Assembly (NCBI GenBank): GCA_023431045.1
Contig: JAEYXZ010000010.1
Coordinates: 1 to 6,704, forward strand
DNA from: Bacillota bacterium
Lineage (GTDB): Bacteria > Bacillota_I > Bacilli_A > Acholeplasmatales > Acholeplasmataceae
DNA length: 6,704 bases
Reading direction: 5' to 3'
This document shows, in pieces, positions 1 to 5,418 of this stretch (the stretch's first letter is position 1; every line of letters starts with the position of its first letter). The position numbers were made by a program, and so were the translations under genes. The notes under the pieces are model-generated. The model was not told where the DNA came from. It ran no database searches and saw only the letters and a list, made by a program, of their open reading frames with translations.

Positions 1-555
1 GATTTGAAGTAAATGTACTTTTGTAATTGATGCGACAATTTCTTTACTACCAGCAATGTCGTGTAATAGCGGATGCTGATGGAGCATATTCTTGTATAGG
101 TCTTGATAGATTTTTGTATCTGGATCATTTTCATACATTTGAATTTCTTCAATGATAATCTTTTTTTCACTTTCGATGTTTTCTTCAGTGAAATAAGGCG
201 TATCGATGACCTTAATCAAATACTTGAGTGCATCCATGATACCAATGACACCACTTAATGTATAAGAAGTTTGGCGATATGTCGTCATTGCGTTAGCTGA
301 GACACCTAAAGCAGAGAGCTTCTTAAATGCATCTCCTTCTTCCATGGCGAAAATCTTATGTTCTAGAAAATGTGCAATTCCAGGAATTGTTTGATGATAC
401 TTGTGATCTTTTTGATAGGTTAAGTGATAAGAGCCGAATCCAATATCAAGTTCGATATAGGTGACATGAGTTGGTTCAACTAGATAATGAACTTCCATCC
501 CGTTAGATAATATCTTAACAATCGGTTGTTGATTAAAAATCTTCCAATGATTCAT
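1..555 (-). CDS. ymfH: M16 zinc peptidase, YmfH type, N-terminal 185 residues (3' end beyond the left edge)
   Basis: Reading back from the ATG at 555 gives 185 codons without a stop to the window edge; the family is usually about 425-430 residues, so roughly 40% is present. It carries the inverted zinc motif HFLEH (H62, E65, H66) within PGIAHFLEHKIF, and a distal E130/E137 pair seven residues apart. In M16 peptidases the two His and the distal Glu bind zinc and the Glu of HxxEH is the catalytic base. Stretches such as SANAMTTYRQTSY, DTPYFTEENIESEK and DIAGSKEIVASIT closely resemble Bacillus YmfH as I remember it. Databases often call this family 'EF-P 5-aminopentanol modification-associated protein YfmH'; the true substrate is uncertain. 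The start is fixed by a strong GGAGGTGA site. The gene overlaps the end of ymfF by 23 bases. The truncation is a window effect; there is no sign of decay. Confidence 0.9.
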   Translation of the reverse strand, partial: MNHWKIFNQQPIVKILSNGMEVHYLVEPTHVTYIELDIGFGSYHLTYQKDHKYHQTIPGIAHFLEHKIFAMEEGDAFKKLSALGVSANAMTTYRQTSYTLSGVIGIMDALKYLIKVIDTPYFTEENIESEKKIIIEEIQMYENDPDTKIYQDLYKNMLHQHPLLHDIAGSKEIVASITKVHLLQI

Positions 556-1765
556 GATCTTCACCTCCAGATAAGACATAACTTGTTGAAAGTGACATTA
601 AAGATAGGACATCATGGATATCACTTAGTTTAACCTCATCAAGTTGCTTTAAAGTATCTTCAATACTTTCATCTAAGTGAAACATCATCGAAAGAAAAGC
701 TCTCGCGATATGCGTTCCATGTTGATCAAGTGACGTAAAGACTTGCGTCTTTAAGAATTTCTTTGCCGTAATGAGTTCTTCTTCAGTTGGACCTTCTTTG
801 ATATAATTTTCGATTAATGATTGAAGTTCCATTAAAGCATCGTGTCGATTGTTGATATCAACACCTGCAAAGACAAATAAATACTTTTTGTCGTATTCAT
901 AATGTGATTCAACGTCATAGGCTAACATTTGTTCTTCTCTAAAACGTTTAAATAGCATCGAATCGGGATAACCACCAATCATCGTTGAAACGAGCTGTGT
1001 AGCTAAGAAAAGTGGGTCTTTTCGCTCAAGTGGTATCGAGTAACACAAGAATAAATATGCTTGTTGCATCGTGGTATATGATTCATGTTGAGTAAAGCGT
1101 TTTTTAACCACTGGAATTTTAGCTATTTTCAAGGCATCTTTTGATTCGTAAGGTTCTAACATAGTTTTAATTTTTTCAATTGTTTGAACATCTACCATAC
1201 CCGAAAGAACCATTTTCATATCATTCTTTAAGAAGTATCTTTGATAGTAATCAAAGAGTTCATGAGTGGTGATTGATTTAATTTGTTCAAGACTTCCTGT
1301 AATGGTTTTTCCATAAGGATGTTGTGGGAACAAATGACTCATCAGTTGATCTTTAGCAAGTTCAAATTTACGATCATTTTTGGTTTGAATGTATTCGATT
1401 GCATAACGTTTAACTTCATTGAAACTTGATTCATCAAATAATGTTCGATCATAGAAGATTTCCTTGGTTAGTTTTAATAAATCATCGGTAAATGATGGAT
1501 CATCGAAAAGATTAGGATTTGGAAAAACTAAAGTGAATCTGAGTACGTGATATTGACCAAGTAAAAAAATCTGATTGGAGATGAATGCACCGTATAAACG
1601 TGCGAATTCATCAATCAGTTTTTTCTTGGTTGGAAATGATTTGGTATATGAAGTTAATAATCTGGCTAATAAAAAACGATACGCATAAGCATCCTCTTCT
1701 ATCTTTTCGATAAACTGAAAGGATAAATGTACCGTTTTAAATGCCTCATTTTTTATAATGATCAT
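533..1765 (-). CDS. ymfF: M16 peptidase-like protein, YmfF type, lacking the zinc site
   Basis: This 410-residue protein has the two-lobe M16 layout: an N-terminal domain (about 1-200) and a C-terminal domain (about 220-400). Segments such as FPTKKKLIDEFARLYGA resemble Bacillus YmfF. Where M16 enzymes carry HxxEH it reads LLARLLTSYTKSFP (residues 32-45), with no His or Glu, so it cannot bind zinc. The C-terminal domain keeps the FREEQMLAY motif, with R276 and Y283 at the spacing of the Arg/Tyr pair that M16B partner subunits supply to the active site. I infer a non-catalytic half of a heterodimer with YmfH, encoded immediately downstream. Family members are annotated as EF-P 5-aminopentanol modification-associated; the biochemical role is unsettled. 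The ATG overlaps the deoD stop as ATGA, and a TAG lies three codons upstream in frame, so no longer start exists. No Shine-Dalgarno is visible at normal distance, which suggests coupling to deoD. Confidence 0.88.
   Translation of the reverse strand: MIIIKNEAFKTVHLSFQFIEKIEEDAYAYRFLLARLLTSYTKSFPTKKKLIDEFARLYGAFISNQIFLLGQYHVLRFTLVFPNPNLFDDPSFTDDLLKLTKEIFYDRTLFDESSFNEVKRYAIEYIQTKNDRKFELAKDQLMSHLFPQHPYGKTITGSLEQIKSITTHELFDYYQRYFLKNDMKMVLSGMVDVQTIEKIKTMLEPYESKDALKIAKIPVVKKRFTQHESYTTMQQAYLFLCYSIPLERKDPLFLATQLVSTMIGGYPDSMLFKRFREEQMLAYDVESHYEYDKKYLFVFAGVDINNRHDALMELQSLIENYIKEGPTEEELITAKKFLKTQVFTSLDQHGTHIARAFLSMMFHLDESIEDTLKQLDEVKLSDIHDVLSLMSLSTSYVLSGGEDHESLEDF
561..568 (-). promoter_or_regulatory. 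Ribosome binding site of ymfH, inside ymfF
   Basis: On the minus strand GGAGGTGA is followed by AGATC and the ATG at 555. The gap from the GGAGG core is 8 bases, and the match to the 16S rRNA tail extends beyond the core. It lies wholly within the last codons of ymfF (the Gly-Gly-Glu before the C-terminus), so ymfH has its own efficient initiation site despite the overlap. Confidence 0.85.
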
Positions 1766-2472
1766 AAAATGCTATTGAGTGCTATCTCCATCATTTTTGT
1801 AAATGCTTCTTGGCGTTCTTTTGCTGTGGTTGCTGCATGAGTGACAAGTGAATCTGATATCGTTAATAAACAAGCAGCATTTTTGCCTAATGCCATCGCA
1901 TTAGCAAATAATGCAAATGATTCCATTTCTACACAAACACAACCATGATTCTTATAAATATCTTTGAATTCATCCGGATTCATTCGATAAAAGACATCCG
2001 ATGAATGGATGATTCCTTCATGAAGTGGAATCGATAACTTTCGAGCAGTTTCTATTAAATTTTCATTCACTTTAGGGGTTGCTTTTAAGATGTTTGAATC
2101 AGATACGCCCATCGTTTTAGCATAAGTTGATTCAGAATAAGCAGCACTTGCTAAAACGACATCATATAATTCTAAATCTGGTGAGTAAGCTCCAGCTGAT
2201 CCAATTCTGATGATTGTTTCAACACCATAGAATTTGAATAGTTCAAATGAATAGATACCAATGGATGGCATCCCCATTCCTGAACCCATGACAGTAACTT
2301 TCTTACCTTTGTAATAACCTGTGAATCCGAACATATTACGAACATTATTAATTTTAACAACATCAGTTAAATAAGTTTCAGCGATATATTGTGCTCTTAG
2401 TGGATCACCAGGCATTAAAACTGTTTTTGCAATAAGATTTAAATCATTTAACTCAATATGAGGTGTTGGCAT
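1762..2472 (-). CDS. deoD: Purine-nucleoside phosphorylase, DeoD type
   Basis: DeoD cleaves purine (deoxy)nucleosides with phosphate to free base and (deoxy)ribose-1-phosphate in the cytoplasm, normally as a hexamer. With the start chosen here it has 236 residues, close to the family length of about 233-239. Visible family features are MPTPHIELN at the N-terminus (H5), MPGDPLRA with G22 and R26 for phosphate, R45 in NNVRNMFGFTG, R89 and S92 in RIGSAGA, VEMES with E182, M183 and E184 for the ribose, and SD at 206-207 followed by R220, matching the Asp/Arg pair that protonates the base. A longer reading from a TTG at 2490 places the start on top of the ribosome binding site. Of the two ATGs, 2472 lies 9 bases from AAGGAG and gives the family N-terminus; 2478 lies only 3 bases away. 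The gene overlaps deoC by 20 bases and ymfF by 4. Confidence 0.95.
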   Translation of the reverse strand: MPTPHIELNDLNLIAKTVLMPGDPLRAQYIAETYLTDVVKINNVRNMFGFTGYYKGKKVTVMGSGMGMPSIGIYSFELFKFYGVETIIRIGSAGAYSPDLELYDVVLASAAYSESTYAKTMGVSDSNILKATPKVNENLIETARKLSIPLHEGIIHSSDVFYRMNPDEFKDIYKNHGCVCVEMESFALFANAMALGKNAACLLTISDSLVTHAATTAKERQEAFTKMMEIALNSIL

Positions 2473-3121
2473 TGACATTTTCTCCTTCAACTAATTTAAC
2501 GCCTTGTGATGTTCCTAATCGATTTGCACCAGCTTCAATCATCTTTAATGCATCGGATTGACTTCTAATACCACCACTAGCTTTAATAAGACCTGTATCT
2601 TTTATTGCTTTTTTAATCACTTTAATATCTTCGACAGTTGCCCCACGGCTTGCATAACCGGTTGATGTTTTGACAAATTGTGCACCAGCTTTAATCACTA
2701 ATTTAGAAACCCAAGCGACATCCTTATTATCAAGTAGGGCGGTTTCAATAATGACTTTAACAGTTTTACCTTGTGCTGATTTGACAACTGCTTTAATGTC
2801 TTTTACGACATCAGCACGAAGACGTGCTTTAACAGCTGTGACATTGATAACCATATCAATTTCATCTGCACCATCTTTAATCGCAAGTTTAGTTTCAAAT
2901 GCTTTAACTTTTGATAAATGACTTCCATGTGGGAAACCAATGACAGTACAAACCAAAACATCACTGTCTTTTAAAACTGATTTTGCATAGCTCACCCAAA
3001 TTGGTGTGACACACACTGATTTGAAGTGGTATTTCTTTGCTTCTTCCAAAAGTTGATCAATTTGTTCTTGAGTCACAAGTGGACCAAGTTTTGTATGATC
3101 AATATATTCATTTATTTTCAT
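2453..3121 (-). CDS. deoC: Deoxyribose-phosphate aldolase (DERA)
   Basis: DERA splits 2-deoxyribose-5-phosphate into acetaldehyde and glyceraldehyde-3-phosphate, joining deoxynucleoside breakdown to glycolysis. The 222-residue length is normal for the short bacterial form. The class I aldolase site is complete: K151 in FVKTSTGY forms the Schiff base, D89 in EIDMVIN and K180 in IKASGGIR are the assisting residues (E. coli D102 and K201). IDHTKLGP at the N-terminus, CVTP at 37-40, VIGFPHG at 60-66 and GTSQGVKLVEG near the C-terminus are also typical. The ATG at 3121 has an AAAGGA site 7 bases upstream. The start lies inside the 3' end of the membrane protein gene (14-base overlap), and the 3' end overlaps deoD by 20 bases. 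The pair deoC-deoD is a classic nucleoside-catabolism arrangement. deoB (phosphopentomutase), needed to link the two reactions, is not in the window. Confidence 0.97.
   Translation of the reverse strand: MKINEYIDHTKLGPLVTQEQIDQLLEEAKKYHFKSVCVTPIWVSYAKSVLKDSDVLVCTVIGFPHGSHLSKVKAFETKLAIKDGADEIDMVINVTAVKARLRADVVKDIKAVVKSAQGKTVKVIIETALLDNKDVAWVSKLVIKAGAQFVKTSTGYASRGATVEDIKVIKKAIKDTGLIKASGGIRSQSDALKMIEAGANRLGTSQGVKLVEGENVNANTSY
2482..2487 (-). promoter_or_regulatory. Ribosome binding site of deoD, inside deoC
   Basis: AAGGAG on the minus strand lies within the deoC codons for Glu-Gly-Glu near its C-terminus. It decides the deoD start: the TTG at 2490 directly overlaps this site and so cannot be the start, the ATG at 2478 is too close (3 bases), and the ATG at 2472 is well placed (9 bases). 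Confidence 0.8.
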
Positions 3122-3761
3122 TTAAATGTCCTTTCTTGCCTATCATTAAGGCGACTAATGGATAAGTCATTGAGACGAATGTAGAAACTGTTAAAATGGC
3201 AATCACTGTAAACCAATTGACATATAACCAAAGATCACCGGTAATGATACCTAATGTGATTGAAATAATTAACAACGAACCTTCTAAAATCAACTTAGCA
3301 AGGAATAAATTGTGAACTTTTTTATCAATATACATCATGACAAGTTCAATTGCTGATGCGATGAGACCTGATAGAATCGTGAAATTAATACCAATTGCCA
3401 TGACGACCATGCCAAGTAGTGCCATTGGTATAGCAAAGTATAGTTGTTCATGGTATGGCATGTATGTTCCAAGTAAGTAATAGAATAATTCAAAGAATAA
3501 ACTTGTAAATAAAATCATAATAATTGAAACGAAGTACTTTGGTTTTCTGTAAAGAATTACTGCAAGAATTGCCATCATGGTTCCGTTAAAGAATGAAATC
3601 ATCCACAAATTAACTTCTGGCCACCAAGACTGAACCATTGAAAACATAAATAAATTAATACCATCCCATGGGAATGCACCGATTTGGGCATTAACGATCA
3701 TTGCGACGCCAAGAGGAATGAAAACAACACCCAAAAAGTGTATTCCTAATTTTTTTATCAT
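3108..3761 (-). CDS. YczE/YyaS/YitT-like multi-pass membrane protein
   Basis: The 217-residue product is mostly hydrophobic. Likely membrane segments lie near residues 5-23, 52-70, 76-98, 107-127, 128-145 (less certain), 152-174 and 181-206. The first segment leads into PLGVAMIVNAQIGAFPWDG, which matches the 'Gly-rich helix, Ala-x-x-Gly-x-x-Pro-Trp-Asp' signature I know from YczE-type proteins, and the length fits that family (about 210-220). There is no cleavable signal peptide. The function of these proteins is not established; transport has been suggested. The start is ATG at 3761. The AAAGGAG site overlaps the stop codon of the upstream gene and is 13 bases away, rather long, but no better start codon is available. 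The 3' end overlaps deoC by 14 bases. That makes a link to deoxynucleoside or pentose handling possible, but this is inference from position only. Confidence 0.7.
   Translation of the reverse strand: MIKKLGIHFLGVVFIPLGVAMIVNAQIGAFPWDGINLFMFSMVQSWWPEVNLWMISFFNGTMMAILAVILYRKPKYFVSIIMILFTSLFFELFYYLLGTYMPYHEQLYFAIPMALLGMVVMAIGINFTILSGLIASAIELVMMYIDKKVHNLFLAKLILEGSLLIISITLGIITGDLWLYVNWFTVIAILTVSTFVSMTYPLVALMIGKKGHLNENK
3129..3134 (-). promoter_or_regulatory. Ribosome binding site of deoC, inside the membrane protein gene
   Basis: AAAGGA on the minus strand is 7 bases before the deoC ATG and is read as Lys-Gly codons near the C-terminus of the upstream membrane protein. Initiation at deoC therefore occurs on actively translated message, which suggests translational coupling. 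Confidence 0.75.
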
Positions 3762-3774
3762 GAAATTAATAAAA

Positions 3775-3781
3775 CTCCTTT
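3775..3781 (-). promoter_or_regulatory. Ribosome binding site of the YczE-like gene
   Basis: AAAGGAG on the minus strand is a strong core match but sits 13 bases before the ATG at 3761, beyond the usual 5-9. Its first two A bases are also the end of the upstream gene's TAA stop codon, so terminating ribosomes sit on the site. Initiation may be weaker or dependent on reinitiation. Confidence 0.65.
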
Positions 3782-4637
3782 AATCCATCAACATGTGTAA
3801 ATGGTATTTTGAAAATTGCTTTTGAATCGGTGAAAATTTATCTTTTCTAGCACTTTTTGATAGCTTTTTAAAGACTTTTTTCGTCATCACTTTAGTCCCT
3901 TGTAAGAAACCTGGTACATCAATGAGTAACTTTTCATTTTTTGCTAGAAATTCTTTATAATCGATGACTTTTAATAAACCATCATGTTGATGGAACAATA
4001 CATAGTCAAGGTAAGGTGGGAACACAATCATTGTGTTTTCTTGCCACTCAACTGCTGTATACGGTGTATTATTCTCATCTTTAATAAAGTAATATTTTGG
4101 TACTAAAGTATCTAGATCATCATAATAGTTTTGTAAAGCATCAATTTCATCGGAATATCTAAGTAATGCGGTTAATTTATCTTCTCTAAAGAAGAAATAC
4201 TTCTCGCGTTGTTCAGGATATTTATCAAGCCATGCTTTTTTGACCATTGCAAAAACTCTAAATATACTATCAGCATTGAATTCTAGCGCATCATTAAACA
4301 TTTCTGATAAGACAAATAAGTTAAATGAGTCACATAAATGCTTCACTTGTTGAATCACTGTTTTCATAAAATAAGACGGTGATAAAATCGGAACCTCAAG
4401 ATGAAAATTGATATCCAAATACTTCGCGGAAACCCTTTGGATGTTTGGTACAACTGATTTTGGTAAGATGTAGAAAACACAACTATAACCAAGTCTTGGA
4501 TGAGTATAAATAAATCGAACGGATTTACTATCCATTTCAACTTCAAAGCCTTCTTGACGTTCAAAAAAATCAATTAATGCATCCACATCAATTGTCCGAC
4601 TTTTTTCTTTAAAGAAGTGCAAGTAAAATTGACTCAA
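3780..4637 (-). CDS. Unrecognised soluble protein of 285 residues, TTG start
   Basis: I do not recognise this family. The protein is rich in Phe and Tyr, has no signal peptide and no membrane-length hydrophobic stretch, and contains only two Cys (53 and 102, not a metal motif). The N-terminal half alternates hydrophobic strands and loops (for example FEVEMDSKSVRFIY at 31-44), the middle (about 92-175) looks helical, and a clearly basic segment at 249-274 (nine Lys, one Arg, one Asp) precedes the C-terminus and could contact nucleic acid or membrane; this is speculation. No nuclease, kinase or nucleotide-binding motif is evident. The start is TTG at 4637: a long Shine-Dalgarno match lies 8 bases upstream, whereas the nearest in-frame ATG is residue 35. 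An ATG at 4645 is out of frame and meets TGA after three codons. The gene follows surE by 40 bases and is followed by the membrane protein gene after 18. Confidence 0.85.
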   Translation of the reverse strand: MSQFYLHFFKEKSRTIDVDALIDFFERQEGFEVEMDSKSVRFIYTHPRLGYSCVFYILPKSVVPNIQRVSAKYLDINFHLEVPILSPSYFMKTVIQQVKHLCDSFNLFVLSEMFNDALEFNADSIFRVFAMVKKAWLDKYPEQREKYFFFREDKLTALLRYSDEIDALQNYYDDLDTLVPKYYFIKDENNTPYTAVEWQENTMIVFPPYLDYVLFHQHDGLLKVIDYKEFLAKNEKLLIDVPGFLQGTKVMTKKVFKKLSKSARKDKFSPIQKQFSKYHLHMLMD

Positions 4638-4639
4638 GA

Positions 4640-4652
4640 GATCATCCCCTTT
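4640..4652 (-). promoter_or_regulatory. Extended ribosome binding site that selects a TTG start
   Basis: The minus-strand sequence AAAGGGGATGATC matches the extended anti-16S consensus AAAGGAGGTGATC at 11 of 13 positions. Its AGGGG core is 8 bases from the TTG at 4637. The long pairing may compensate for the weaker start codon. The embedded ATG is out of frame and is not a start. Confidence 0.7.
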
Positions 4653-4661
4653 ATTAGTTAT

Positions 4662-4670
4662 ATTTTAACA
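4662..4670 (-). promoter_or_regulatory. Possible extended -10 promoter element (weak)
   Basis: In the only sizeable gap between genes, the minus strand reads TGTTAAAAT, one mismatch from the extended -10 consensus TGnTATAAT. I see no convincing -35 hexamer at 17-18 bases. A start about 7 bases downstream would leave a leader of only about 20 bases before the TTG-start gene. AT-rich spacers give such matches by chance, so treat this as a candidate for an internal promoter separating ileS-surE from the downstream genes. Confidence 0.2.
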
Positions 4671-4677
4671 TAAAAAT

Positions 4678-5418
4678 CTACTTATTTTGTTGCCAAATAG
4701 CGTTCAACTTGCCATAATCCGTACGATCAATTTTTAATGGTGTAATTGAAACATAACCTTCACGATAAGCTGTCATATCAGAATCATCATCTTCTTTGAA
4801 GTTGATTTCTGAGTATGCAAACTTGTAAAGGTCAGGTTTATCTGATTTCATATATTCTAAATGTTGAATTCGTTTACCTTGCTTTGTCATTCTAACACCA
4901 AGCACTTTTTTGTGTTGTGGATGTGGGAAATTAACGTTTAAGATGTCCGTGTTCAAATAGACTTGATGCTCAATGAGTTCATCAAGTAGTTTAACTGTTT
5001 CATCATATAAATAAGGCAAATCGAGTACATTCGGCGCAGAAAATGCAATCGCTGGGACATGATTAACTGCCGCTTCAAGCGCAGCAGCAACTGTGCCAGA
5101 GTAGAGTACATCCATCGCAAGATTAGCACCAAAATTAATACCTGATAAAACTAAGTCCATTTCTTCCTCAAAAACTTTTAATCCAGCTCGAACAGAATCC
5201 GCAGGAGTACCTGCAACCGCAATCGTCTTTACTGAGCCTAGAAGGGGTTCAAGGGTTCTAATTTCCATCGGTCCTCGAACGGTAATTGAATGTGATTTTG
5301 CACTTTGTTCATAAAGTGGTGCAGAGACAAACACTCGACCATAGTGACTTGCAGCCTTAGCGAGTATCGCTAGCCAAGGGGATTGAATTCCATCATCATT
5401 GACAACTAATATATTCAT
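4678..5418 (-). CDS. surE: 5'/3'-nucleotidase SurE
   Basis: SurE is a metal-dependent phosphatase that releases nucleosides from 5'- and 3'-nucleoside monophosphates, and in some species also acts on short polyphosphate. The 246 residues match the family length (about 250). The N-terminal ILVVNDDGI carries the metal-binding D8 and D9, S39 lies in the APLYEQSAKSHSIT loop, and N95 is in SGINFGAN; these are the four conserved metal ligands. AGTPADSV (69-76) and YSGTVAAALEA are further signatures. The ATG overlaps the ileS stop as ATGA and has a perfect AGGAGG six bases upstream. The stop is TAG. In this setting it could feed nucleosides to DeoD, two genes further on, although the coupling to ileS suggests a housekeeping role as well. 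Confidence 0.96.
   Translation of the reverse strand: MNILVVNDDGIQSPWLAILAKAASHYGRVFVSAPLYEQSAKSHSITVRGPMEIRTLEPLLGSVKTIAVAGTPADSVRAGLKVFEEEMDLVLSGINFGANLAMDVLYSGTVAAALEAAVNHVPAIAFSAPNVLDLPYLYDETVKLLDELIEHQVYLNTDILNVNFPHPQHKKVLGVRMTKQGKRIQHLEYMKSDKPDLYKFAYSEINFKEDDDSDMTAYREGYVSITPLKIDRTDYGKLNAIWQQNK

Noticed and set aside
2172..2363. 63-codon open frame on the minus strand
   Set aside because: It lies wholly inside deoD in another frame, while deoD itself is intact with all active-site residues. No family resemblance.
2473..2490. Longer deoD beginning at TTG 2490 or ATG 2478
   Set aside because: The TTG overlaps the AAGGAG site itself and the ATG at 2478 is only 3 bases from it. The start at 2472 has good spacing and the family N-terminus.
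2670..2921. 83-codon open frame on the plus strand
   Set aside because: It is the antisense shadow of deoC; the Ser/Thr/Ala/Leu-rich product is what reversed Lys/Asp/Val-rich codons give, and it has no recognisable domain.
4364..4573. 69-codon open frame on the minus strand
   Set aside because: Alternate frame within the 285-residue gene, with low-complexity hydrophobic content; the longer frame has a clear ribosome binding site.
4638..4677. Terminator between surE and the next gene
   Set aside because: The 40-base gap is AT-rich with a short T run near surE, but I find no stem of useful length before it.
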